Assembly: GCA_015680685.1 (NCBI GenBank)
Contig: MNCI01025442.1
Coordinates: 517,116 to 581,115, forward strand
Source of the DNA: Gnetum montanum
Taxonomy: Eukaryota > Streptophyta > Gnetopsida > Gnetales > Gnetaceae
Reading direction: 5' to 3'
DNA length: 64,000 nucleotides
Positions 1 through 9,175 of the stretch are shown here, in pieces. Within the stretch, counting starts at the first letter, position 1, and each line of letters starts with the position of its first letter. The notes beneath the pieces are model-generated. The model searched no databases and was not told the DNA's origin. It was given only the letters and a program-made list of their open reading frames with translations. Position numbers and translations under genes: made by a program.

Positions 1-170
1 ATTGGTGGATGGATGGATGAAGTGATCTCATTGCCTGCCATATCAAAAGAAACATACCTTAGTATCAACATTGTAACTTAAAGTTAAAGACCAAACATTA
101 GCAATCAATATGAAAACAATTCATAACATTAGTCTGAACACTTATTATGGGACAAACTTACAGGGTGGAT

Positions 171-194
171 ACACACACACACACACACACACAC
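171..194. repeat. (AC)12 microsatellite
   Basis: Perfect AC dinucleotide run in the A-rich 3' non-coding part of A1. The 67-codon open frame that crosses it is low-complexity and is not a gene. Confidence 0.95.
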
Positions 195-224
195 AAAATA
201 GAAAAGTGTAACAATGGTGTAAAA

Positions 225-402
225 CAAAAACAGAAAAAAAGGTTAAAGAAAGTTGTAAAACAAAAATTAGAAAAGTTAAAGAAATTTATAAAACAAAAAT
301 GTGTAAAACAAAAACGTTGTCAAACAAAAATGTGTAAAATAAAAACTTAAAAGAACTGAGGNCAAACAAAAATGTGTAAAATAAAAACTTAAAAGAACTG
401 AG
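225..402. repeat. A-rich degenerate repeat with an N-flanking duplication
   Basis: Repeated copies of an AAACAAAAATGTGTAAAA-like motif. The N at 362 has the same 41 bases directly on both sides (321-361 and 363-403), which looks like an unmerged contig overlap. The block corresponds to the A-rich stretch left of A5 (about 54830-55030). Confidence 0.7.
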
Positions 403-414
403 GGCCCCATATGG

Positions 415-1707
415 TTAGCATAGGTGGCCATCTCCCCCATGACTGAGTTGTAAGGGAGAGATCCGAAATAATGAGCATCTATTTGAATTTCTAAGAAGTG
501 CCCAACTTCTTCTAATTGATGATCTTAGATTCAGGGGTGGAAGTTGGCGATGCTCATGTTCCAATGTATATATTCTTTCATTGTTAACATGAGTTTCCTC
601 AGTTTGTTCCATGCATATTTTTCTGCTCTTACGAGTAGCTGTCAACCACGGGGTATCTACTACTTCCTGTGTGGTTGCTACATACAGGCATCTTTGTTTT
701 TCATTCTCATAGGCACACCTCTCACATGGAGACATATCCTCCATGTCATCACTCAATGAATCACTGTATGTGATACATGGAACTTTCCTCTTCTCGGTCT
801 TTCCGTAAATATTCATCTTAGAAATTTGCAAGGAAAGATCATGAATTCTTAGGTATGCATCTACAGTACTTAGCCACAGTCTTCCCAATATAATGGGGAA
901 GCCCCCTTTGTTGTTAACCTCAATCACCAGGAAATTGGCTGGGTATGACCACCCACACACAGTGGTGATAATGTCCTCCACCAATCCTAAGGGAATGGTG
1001 ATGGACTGGTTAGCTAGCTCCAGTTGTATGTTACTCTTCTTAAGTTGGGGTAGGTTCCAGGCTTGATACATATTTTGTGAAATTAGGTTAACTCCAGAAC
1101 CTGAGTCAAGAAGAGCTTGATGTGGTGTATTTTCTGCGATCTGTAAATGAATTAAGGGGTTCCCAGGGTTAAATAGTTTCTTGGGAAGGTGTCCCACCTT
1201 TATCCAGTCAGTTATGGTATGTGTCACCATAACTGTTTGCGTAATTAGTTGTTGGACTGAAGGGTTCTCCGAATCATTAGTGGTTAGAGGCCTATACATG
1301 TGCCCAATCGCTTGTTGTTGCGAGAGTTTGTCTAGGCTCCTAGTTCTGAAAAAGGATCTCTTCTTTGTATAGTTGTCAGAACTAGCACCCGGTTGGATAT
1401 TTACATGCTGAATATTTACAGCTCTCGCGGCGTTACGTTGCTGCGGTTGGGTAAGTAATTCCCCTTGCATTGTTGGAATAGGTTGTATGGGAACTACAGG
1501 TGGAAGAGGTGTGGGTGGAGTTAGAGGATGGGTTGAATATGAGATATCTCCCGAAGGAGAAGGAGTCCTCCTGAAGTACTCCCGAACTTGATAGTGCTGT
1601 TGGGGAGTAGTGTGACCCATAGAGTCACCTAGAGAAACTGGCTGCTGCACATAATAATCGTAAGGATCAGGCTGCCGGTAAGGGTACTGATGTGTTGGCG
1701 GTGGCAT
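415..1707 (-). CDS. Retropepsin-like protease joined to post-integrase tail (A1)
   Basis: Uninterrupted 430-codon frame. The first 150 residues are Pro/Gln/Tyr-rich linker. An aspartic protease domain follows at about residues 195-300: active-site LLDSGSGVN (around plus 1095-1110), a flap-like region and the second hydrophobic motif PIILGRLWLS. Retroviral-type proteases of this kind dimerise and cut Gag-Pol. After about residue 330 the frame continues into a tail ending HGGDGHLC, matching the A5 tail ending HGRDGHLC (55051), which there lies beyond integrase. RT, RNase H and integrase are therefore missing and the reading frame survives the deletion. Gag lies upstream in another frame. The translation start is uncertain, because this is normally part of a polyprotein. 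Confidence 0.7.
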   Translation of the reverse strand: MPPPTHQYPYRQPDPYDYYVQQPVSLGDSMGHTTPQQHYQVREYFRRTPSPSGDISYSTHPLTPPTPLPPVVPIQPIPTMQGELLTQPQQRNAARAVNIQHVNIQPGASSDNYTKKRSFFRTRSLDKLSQQQAIGHMYRPLTTNDSENPSVQQLITQTVMVTHTITDWIKVGHLPKKLFNPGNPLIHLQIAENTPHQALLDSGSGVNLISQNMYQAWNLPQLKKSNIQLELANQSITIPLGLVEDIITTVCGWSYPANFLVIEVNNKGGFPIILGRLWLSTVDAYLRIHDLSLQISKMNIYGKTEKRKVPCITYSDSLSDDMEDMSPCERCAYENEKQRCLYVATTQEVVDTPWLTATRKSRKICMEQTEETHVNNERIYTLEHEHRQLPPLNLRSSIRRSWALLRNSNRCSLFRISPLQLSHGGDGHLC

Positions 1708-2109
1708 CCCCCATGACTATGGGTATTTCCACTACTGATGTTGTCCAATAGGCTGTGGAGGCATTCCACTTGGGTAATATGTTAAGGGTTGGTGGAATTG
1801 CCTTGGATTACCTTGTGGATAAGGTAACCTTAGGGGTGTTTGTCATTGATTAAGTCTTGGATTTAATGCATACACCCCAGACTCCTGCAGATGTGAGATA
1901 ATTGGGCAACATCCCTTAGGATGGTCATAGTAGCAGGCCTCACATCCACTATCATCATCTAAATTAGAATTCACAGCCTCATCGGAGATAGGAATTTTCC
2001 CCTTACCCTTGTTATGTGCAGGGCTTTAGTTTCTCCGCTTGGTTTTTTCCTTTGTCACTACTTTGTTCTACCTTAGACTCTTTTATGATTTTTAAGACTG
2101 TTTCTATTC

Positions 2110-3496
2110 TTGAGTCTAAGGAATTTCACATTTGGTCTACCTTAGTCGATACCTCGGTTGTTAACTTTTGGATCGGTAAGGTTTTCTGATTCACCAACTC
2201 TTCGAGTCGTGACTCATCCTCCTCATCACAGAATTTCACTCCCTTCTTACGAAGTGAGGGATTGTGGTTCTATTCTGCTGCACTTTCCCTCTTACGTAGC
2301 TCACCCTCTTCTTACTCTACTTGTTCCAACAAACTTTCAACTTCATGGGCTCTTAGTTGGGAGAGTCTCCCATGGGCGTAAGTCCCAAGAGTTCTTCTTG
2401 TTTCATTCCTTAGCCCATCCACGATGTGGTGAAGTTGATCCCGTTTAGCATACCCATGGCCTAGGCAACGATGTAGCAGTGTATAGTAACGGGCCATGGC
2501 AACATCCAAGGGTTCATAAGCACCTTGTTTCTAGCCTTGGATCTGCTTATGCCAATTGGACACTTTGGAGTACATTTGATATTTGTTGTTGAACAGTTCA
2601 AGCATCGTACTCCACCTCTTGATGGTTTTCTATTCTAAGGACCGGTACCAGCTCTCTGCTTCTTTGGTGAGTATCCTTGGGAACAACTTAAGCTTCTGCC
2701 ACTCATTATCTATATTTTGCAAGGCACAGGCATTGTGGAATGCCTGTAAATGATGTTGAGGATCAGCATTGTATCCCCCTTCAAAATGTGGGATATTATT
2801 TATGTCCAGATGCTTGATCTTGATGTCTTTTAAGTGCCTTGTGGGGATCCTAACTACCTCTGTGATGTCTAGCATGCTTTGGGTTGCGAGTAGAGGTTCG
2901 TCATGATCATCCCTATCATGAAGTTTGTGATGTCTTCGTGGTGGTTCCCTACTCTCCCTACATCCTTGCCCTTGTCCTAACTCTTGACCTTCCTGTCGAG
3001 GTCTTTCATCTTCCTTACTTTTACCCTCTCCATTGTGCTCACGATGGTTGCACCCAGATGTGGAAGGAGAGTGTGAATGGTGAGATGAAGGAGAAGAGGA
3101 AGGGGATCCATCACCATGGTGATGTTTCTTACCTTCTCTTCGGTTGCTTCGACCTTGATCGTTGTGACGATCAAAGTGTCCATCCTTAGTGTGAGTGGTT
3201 GTTCCTGTCATGAACAGTTGGTGTTCATGAGGATCAGAGCTCATAGCATGTACAGTTGATCAAAGGCTCTGATGCCTAACCTTTTCACCATTGTGAGGAG
3301 GAGGAACATCATTTCCTAAGAAACTCGTGATGAGGGATTCCTTGTCTCCTATTTCACTAAGGACATGGGGGACCTTACCCTTCAACAATGAGTGTTGGCT
3401 CTCCTGCCTTTCATCCCTCATACGTTGCAAAGCGATGGGATGATAATCCCTTATATCATATTCTCCAGCAACGTATTCAACGAATAAGTCTTGCAT
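2110..3496 (-). pseudogene. gag remnant of A1
   Basis: One minus-strand frame with several stops. An N-terminal stretch (3496-3260) is followed by a His/Ser/Glu-rich charged region and then the Ty3-type gag core at about 2830-2630, with DPQHHLQAFHNAC and a downstream WQKLKLFP...ESWYRSLE pattern, the typical plant retrotransposon gag helix block. The frame resumes at 2509-2312 (MARYYTLLHRCLGHG) and ends in a coiled-coil-like region around 2200-2110. The same blocks appear in A2 (31172-31779) and in A6 (63729-63953). Gag normally assembles the particle; here the stops make it non-functional. Confidence 0.75.
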
Positions 3497-3857
3497 GCCA
3501 ATCTATGCCAAGGCATGGAAGAGCATGTTCAGAACATATCGATCTGGTGGTAAAACTATGTTACCAAACAAATCTCTCCAGTGCAACTGTTCATCCTGAT
3601 GGAGGATAAAAGTGTAATCAGGAATATACTCATCGGGATGAGTATAAACTATCTTATACTGTTTAGGACTTGGCTGGTTTAGGTTATGTGTATGTCACTA
3701 ATTGTCTTCCGTGTTATCCCTAGGTGAGTTAACCTTATGAGAAGAAGCCATTTTATTGGTGTGCTATTCACCGTTATATATGTTCTTAATTAACTAATTA
3801 ACCCAAAGGTTCGTTAAGGCTCACAACGATGTGAAAGATTTCCTAATGTTCTAATTG

Positions 3858-5470
3858 GTGTATGTAACGATGGAAAATGTCGGTAGCTGGAAAATACCAA
3901 ACAAAATCCATGTACACAGTTTTAACCACGGATCCGTGCGAGGGCTGTGCTGGAGAAAATGAATCCGTAGTGCCCTGAACGGTCTTGTCGATTAGATAGG
4001 GACTTACTTAATTAGTAAATCGACAAAGATTATAGGTGTTTCATGGAACAATTTGATTCGATAAATCACGAAAGGAGAGGAAAATGATGTAGATAAATTG
4101 CAATAATGACAACGTTAACACGACAAAGGAATTCAGATTTAAGAGAAATGCATGATTTCAAGATCTGTACTTTGACCCAAAAAAAACGAGTATCTTATAT
4201 ACAAAGTTACAATAGGAAGACTCCGATTATCTTGTGCAAAACATACACAAAATAATAAGACAAACTATTTAACAAGGAGTGCAGAATGGAGCTCAGTCTA
4301 CCTTGTAAGCCAAAGACGGAGTGCAGGGAAGGTCAAGCTCAGATGTCTATCAATCAACTGTGTCTGATCAATAGATCTTGTCAACCGCACCAGATGATCT
4401 CTCGATCTCTGATCTATCTTCTTCGCTTTGGATAGTCTCTGCTCAAAATTTCCAAGGATCGCCGATGGGAGAACTGTATTTTTACCAAAAGGTATGATCG
4501 CTCCTGCTGCCAATGCTTGAAAAATGTCTCTTGTTTCTGCTTAGGGATGATAACTGCCAAGAGTTGAAGATGCCAACCGCTACTCCTCTTCAAAAATTCC
4601 TCCTTCAAAAGTCCCCGCCTTTCTTCGCCAACTGGGGTATTTATAAGTTTGACAACATGCAGAAAAGGCACGGCCTGATGATGCGTGTCTCGAACTTTCC
4701 AAATACCATTGACTTGACGAACTGGCTATGTCGCGTCACATTGTTACGTATGCTGTCAACACTTTTGCCGAAGCTGCTTCATGATCACGCACAATACGCT
4801 TATCAGCGTATTGTGCATATGGATAGCAAATGCATAATTTCTTTAGCCGACTTTACGCTGTATTACACTTATTTACGCTGTGTCGTGTGGCAGAGCATAA
4901 CAAAGCATGGAAATAGTGAGTCAAGCTGTTTTATGCTCATTTACGCCGCAAAGCGTAAAAAAAATGATCAACTCGACGATAAATTATGCTGACGTACGCT
5001 GCATAGCGTAACTAGCGTAAAGTGATCAATCTGCAAAAAAAAAGGAGCCTAATCTGTCACGCTTCCGTTGGACTTTGCCTTTGACCTTTTTGAAGCTCAT
5101 TATGCTGCTTTGCGTAATAGAGCGTAAGTTCGACCCTAGAAAAAATACTTAGCAGAATATGTGAGAAGTCACATATTATGCTACTTAGGCCTTAAGCTTC
5201 ACCAAATCTGTTGAAGTAAGTTACCTTCTGATGTCAGACTATGTTAAGCAGAATTATGCTAAGCGTCATTATGCTATGTTGCGTAATGTAGCGTAAAGAC
5301 AAAAAACATAGTAGAATTGAAATTTGTAAGGAACTTGGAGACTTGATGCCATCCACCGTTTCTCCTTGCTTTGCCTTATTCTACCTTCTGGAATTCTATC
5401 ATGAACGTTTGCCTGAATTCATGAATCTTCACTTGAGGCTGATTCACAATTTCCACGGTGTTTCAGTGTA
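3858..5470 (-). mobile_element. Solo LTR of the T (Tat-like) family with 5-bp TSD
   Basis: The LTR is 3863-5465 (1603 bp). It begins TGTAACGATGG on the plus strand and ends CACGGTGTTTCA, so on the minus strand it runs TGAAACACC...CGTTACA like the T1 LTRs. Flanks are GTGTA at 3858-3862 and again at 5466-5470, a 5-bp target duplication. A TATA-like element TATAAATA lies on the minus strand at 4638-4645. No internal element sequence remains, so this is the product of LTR-LTR recombination. It sits between the A1 gag start and the A1 primer site. Confidence 0.92.
4789..4816. repeat. Perfect 12-bp-arm palindrome in the solo LTR
   Basis: Arms GCACAATACGCT and AGCGTATTGTGC are separated by TATC. 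It belongs to a cluster of TACGC/GCGTA motifs from 4740 to 5310. The same palindrome occurs twice in each T1 LTR. Confidence 0.9.
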
Positions 5471-5482
5471 CAAATACTTAGT

Positions 5483-5500
5483 CCCTGGCAATGGCGCCAA
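5483..5500 (-). promoter_or_regulatory. Primer-binding site of A1 (tRNA-Asp type)
   Basis: On the minus strand, TTGGCGCCATTGCCAGGG directly follows the LTR tip. It matches the complement of the 3' end of plant tRNA-Asp (TGGCGCCGTTGCCGGGG) except for a few changes. Athila-type elements are known to use this primer. Confidence 0.8.
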
Positions 5501-6484
5501 TGATGAGTGGCGAGGTACCCCTACACTCAACCATACGAAATGAGCATATCATGCACGATCTGGTTGAACTGCACAGACTAAATGGCTAAATTCTACAAGG
5601 AACACTTGGGGTTAATTAATCGTTGTCTTCCTAGACTTACTTGTTGTTGTCACGGTGTATGGTTAAGTAAGTCCGAGGTATATGATTTTTTTGGTCTTTT
5701 CTGGTTTATCTCCTATGCTAAGGGGTGAAGGGTTGAGAGAACTAACTACTCTAACTAATGTCCTAAGTCTAAATTAACTAACATCAACATCCGTTCCCAC
5801 TTACCGTACACACCCTGAACTATGCAACTTTGGCTACCAAACGCTAATCGTTACTGGGATTACCACATGTAACGCACGTGCTCGAAGCGATCATACTGAT
5901 GCACCTAACTAGGCTAAGTGTGATGAGCAGCTGATTCCTTGACTAGTTGTACACATCTGTAGATGCTCATAATCAAGTCGTACTCATCCCACGTTCTAGA
6001 AGGTAAGGGTGAGAGAATCTAATCGCGATGAGTAGTCGATTCCTTGGCTAGCTCTACACATTCGTCAATGCTCCTAACCAAGTTGTACTCATGCCGCGCT
6101 ACTAGGAAAGCAATAAATAACATTAAATAAACATATCCATGTACTGCAAGGTTTATCCGCAAAGCTCATCTTTATTGTCGTACACAACTTGCATTCAGGT
6201 ACAAAGCTGCTCGAATAAAGAACCGTTCACTTGGGGGACTCCTACTACGGGCACATGGAAAATATTCTATCTTTGGGGTGATCAATCCACCAGAGCTTCG
6301 CTACTTCTAGCCTAGGATGTGAAATGAGGGGAGTGCCACCTCTTATTTATAGATTTGGCGACGGACCGTGATATCACGTACGCTATATCACAGGGGACAA
6401 TGCGATATCGCAGGGGATACAATATCGTGGCGGCCGCGATATCGCATACGTGATATCGTGGCTTGTGCATATCGCATCTCATCA
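5501..6484 (-). mobile_element. 5' LTR of A1
   Basis: 984 bp, with terminal TGATGAG at 5501 and CTCATCA ending at 6484 (inverted tips). A TATA-like box lies on the minus strand at 6344-6351 (plus TATTTATA). Upstream of it (6360-6484) is a run of GCGATATCGC-like palindromes. Homologous LTRs are A2 (29897-30830), A3 (31792-32358), A4 (47068-47886) and A5 (61183-61995). Confidence 0.88.
6362..6484. repeat. GATATC palindrome array in A1 U3
   Basis: At least six imperfect copies of CGATATCG/CGTGATATCACG/GCGATATCGC lie in 120 bp just upstream of the TATA-like box on the minus strand. Equivalent arrays sit in A2 (about 29935-30020) and A4 (about 47808-47880). Confidence 0.8.
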
Positions 6485-7627
6485 CTTGGGCTAAACATAT
6501 TGCTCATTTAGTACGTGCTCAAGGCCCACCCATGGAGGATGTAAGTGAATCATTGTCTATTACCATTAAGAACATAAGTGGTATTTGGGGTTATTCCCTT
6601 GATAGCATGAGAATAGAGCCCTGTGCTACATATGGCAATGTAGAAAGGGCCAAGAGGTTGAGCGCAGAGAAATATGGTGCTGTTAAGGAACAAATAAAGA
6701 GACCACAAGTTGAAGAAAGTGTCACAATTCTTAGCCAACAAGCACATAGAAAACTAGAAATTAGGCTCAAAGAGGCTAATCAAGTCGTTGAAGGTATATA
6801 TTATTTTAATTTTTGCTTTTATAATTGTTTTTGGGTTATATTTTGTTGATAAGAATGCTTACTAATTTATTTTTTATTTTGGCTATCATTTTGTTGCAAT
6901 GAAGAAGCAAGAATTAGTAGCCAAGATTTCTAGGGAGAAGGAGCAGTGGCACAAAAAAGAAGAGGACAGGATGGCTAAGGAAGCACAAGATGTCTTAGAT
7001 TCCATCTTAGATGACTTACCTTTAGAAGGCAATTCTCTAATGGTTTTCATGGTATGTTTTAATTATTTTGATTTTTTTTTGTATTATGTTTTTTTATTTA
7101 TTTTGATCTATTATGATTACTGCAGGGCAAGAACCTCCTCCAAAAACATCCACATTCTGTTCTAAACCTTGAATGGAGGCATTGGATAAGATGGAGTTCA
7201 TGAGGGATATGATGGATGATATCTAGATAGGCTACAACTAGTTCTTGGCATTGGTAAGAAAAGTGAAAAAAAAAAATTGTTTAGCATTTTTATTTTTTAT
7301 GTTTGTATGTTTTTAATGGTTTTAAATATTTTTTTTATTTTTTTATTTTTTTGTTCTATGGATGATAGTTTCCAAGATTAAATAGAATCCTTCACGAGAC
7401 ATTGAGTTTAATGAGCTTCATGTGCTACCACCTAATGTAGAGAATGTTCCATGAAAATTATTCAAAGGGGCTACAAAATATGCTTCATCATGTGTAGAAA
7501 CATTTTGGAAGTCTCAACATTCAAATGAGTTCTTATGAGAACATGTTGTGGCATTGGAAAAGCAAAACAAGGAGCTGGCAGATGAAAACATGAGCATGAG
7601 AGATCAAAAGAAGTTTATAGAGGCTTG
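6485..7627 (+). pseudogene. T3 antisense gene: exons 4 (part), 5, 6 and 7 (start)
   Basis: Degenerate multi-exon gene, plus strand, inside the minus-strand element T3. Exon 4 starts at the A1 LTR tip and ends about 6793 before GTATAT; its GPPMEDVSESLSIT aligns with PPEGIGESLSIT of the T1 gene. Exon 5 ends near 7051. The intron 7052-7125 is canonical (GTATGT...CTGCAG). Exon 6 is 7126-7253 (128 bp, T1 129 bp) and carries DKMEFMRDMMDDI, aligning with DKFAFMEGIVSDMI. Exon 7 starts at 7369 and is cut at 7627 by T1. The NIF-like domain would lie left of 6485 and is lost. Several in-frame TAG/TGA codons show it is dead. Confidence 0.75.
7623..7627. repeat. T1 target-site duplication, left copy (GCTTG)
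   Basis: GCTTG immediately precedes the LTR tip TGAAACACC. The identical GCTTG at 25192-25196 follows the right LTR tip ATTACA. Removing T1 and one copy rejoins exon 7 of the T3 antisense gene in the same frame. Confidence 0.93.
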
Positions 7628-8255
7628 TGAAACACCGTGAAAAATCGCGAGTCGGCCTGAGGCAAAGATTCGCAATTCAAGCAGGGGCACATGTCAAAAA
7701 TCTAGAAGGGAGAACAAGACAGAGCAGCACCAAGAGACGTGTAGCATCAAGTCTTCAACTTCCTGCGCAGATTTCTACTCTTACTGTGCTTTTTCTGTTT
7801 ACGCTATATCATGCAACGTAGCGTAATGGCACTTAGCGTGATTTTGCTTAGACACAGTTCGGCACCAAAAGAATAGTTGCTTCGGCATAGGGAGGAGCTT
7901 AAGCAACGTGATATGCGACTCCTTGTGTATTTTGCTAAGTCTTTTGTTCGAGGACAGGTTTACGCTCTGTTACGCACGGCAGCGTAAAAAACTCCAGAAC
8001 AATCAAAGGAAAAGTTTAAGAAAGTGCGATTTCTCATCATACGCTCATCACGCAACGCAGCATATCACAGTGTATTGCATCGCCAAGCTGAACATTGTTT
8101 ACGCTTCATCACACGCGGCTGCGTAAGCAAGCGTAAAATAGCTTTAACTCCATTCTTTCCATGTTACGTTACGCTCATACACGCAACACAACGTGAATGA
8201 GCGTAATATAACTCGAAGACAGCTAAGACATGCCCGACATGCACCTCTTCTTCAC

Positions 8256-8356
8256 ACGCACAATACGCGAACGAGCGTATTGTGCGTAATTAGGAAGTTT
8301 GCCCGATGTTCGTCTCTTCTTCACACGCACAATATGCGAACGAGCGTATTGTGCGT
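8256..8356. repeat. 69-bp tandem duplication carrying a 13-bp-arm palindrome
   Basis: ACGCACAATACGC...GCGTATTGTGCGT with a 6-base loop at 8256-8287 is repeated at 8325-8356 with one arm mismatch. Both copies are present in the 3' LTR (24296-24396). The position is U3, about 100-200 bp upstream of the TATA-like box. Confidence 0.9.
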
Positions 8357-8456
8357 AATCAGGAAGTTTGACGCAAAATTGGTCAAGTCAACAGTACCTG
8401 AAACACGCGGGACACACGTCATCAGGGTTGCGCCTTTTCCACAAGGCGTCGCAGCT

Positions 8457-8464
8457 TATAAATA
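8457..8464 (+). promoter_or_regulatory. TATA-like box of the T1 5' LTR
   Basis: TATAAATA within CAGCTTATAAATACACC. The same context is found at 24497-24504 and, inverted, at 4638-4645 in the solo LTR. It is likely the core promoter for genomic RNA. Confidence 0.75.
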
Positions 8465-9157
8465 CACCAGTTGACAAAGATACAGGGGTTGGCAAATCAG
8501 AGAAGCAAAGGCATTTTCCGAGCACCAGAGCACTTGTCACTTTTGGAGCAGAGATACAGAGAGCAGTGCTTTGGCAATTGTTATCAGCATCACCTTACAG
8601 CAGAAACAGAGCACAGTTCGCTCTGAGCATCAGCGACAGGAGTAATCGTTCTGCTAGGGAGACTCTATCGGTCAGAAACAATTGATTGGTAGACGTTAGA
8701 GCTTGGCCTTCCTTGCATCCCGGCTTTAGCCCACAAGGTAGATCAGACTTCTGTTTGGACTCTTTTGCTTGTTGTTTTGTGCTTGTTCACATCCAGTAAT
8801 TGGGAATTCCCCAGTGTAATTTCTCATACAGAATATACATTTTTCCAGTCAAAGCACAGATCTTGAAACTACGTGCTTCTCTTATGTCAGCCTCTTCTTA
8901 CCGTGTTTAGCGTTATCATCGTTGCAATTCGTATACATCGTTTTCCCTCGATCTACGATTCCTCGAATCAGATCGTTTTCACGCAATATTCATCGGTTTA
9001 CTGATCAGTAAGTCCCTGTCTGATCGACAAGACTGTTTAGGGTGCCGTGGATTCGTTTTTCCAGCATAGCCCTCGCACGGATCCGTGGTTAAAACTGTGT
9101 ACCCGGGATTTGGTCGGTATTTTCTAGCTGCCGACGTTTTTCGTCGTTACAGTTTTT

Positions 9158-9175
9158 TGGCGCTAAAGGGAGGGG
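9158..9175 (+). promoter_or_regulatory. Primer-binding site of T1
   Basis: TGGCGCTAAAGGGAGGGG lies six bases after the LTR end. T2a has TGGCGCTAGAAGAGGGGC at the equivalent place (37174-37191, minus). The TGGCGCT start fits a tRNA 3' end (CCA), but I do not assign the tRNA. The stretch 9176-9397 is leader with no gene seen. Confidence 0.7.

Larger units (their letters stand above)
1..6484 (-). mobile_element. A1: Athila-like Ty3/gypsy element, internally deleted, 5' part
   Basis: Read on the minus strand, the order is 5' LTR (5501-6484), tRNA-Asp-type primer site, leader, gag (about 3500-2110), protease (about 1110 to 800) and a 3' tail that runs off the window at base 1. RT, RNase H and integrase are absent: the protease frame passes straight into a C-terminal tail that in A5 (55051-55281) lies after integrase. 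A solo T-family LTR interrupts the leader. The outer LTR tip at 6484 abuts exon 4 of the T3 antisense gene, so A1 inserted into T3. Athila assignment rests on the gag and protease pattern, the Asp primer site and the A5 relative. Confidence 0.75.
7628..9151 (+). mobile_element. 5' LTR of T1
   Basis: Begins TGAAACACCGTG and ends CGTCGTTACA. U3 (7790-8370) is packed with inverted TACGC/GCGTA motifs. A TATA-like box TATAAATA is at 8457-8464, so R/U5 would follow from about 8490. The 105-codon frames inside (8193-8685) repeat in the 3' LTR and are not supported as genes. Confidence 0.93.

Noticed and set aside
147-350. 67-codon frame MGQTYRVDTHTHTHT...
   Set aside because: It is the (AC)n run plus A-rich repeat read through; low complexity.
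6485-7627. A host gene broken by T1
   Set aside because: At first it looked like a host multi-exon gene, but it is colinear with the T1 antisense gene and sits next to minus-strand T3 gag-protease, so it is part of an older element.
8193-8685. Two overlapping frames (93 and 105 codons) repeated in both T1 LTRs
   Set aside because: They lie in U3/R of the LTR, cross the palindromes and TATA box, and have no protein-like conservation beyond the LTR identity.
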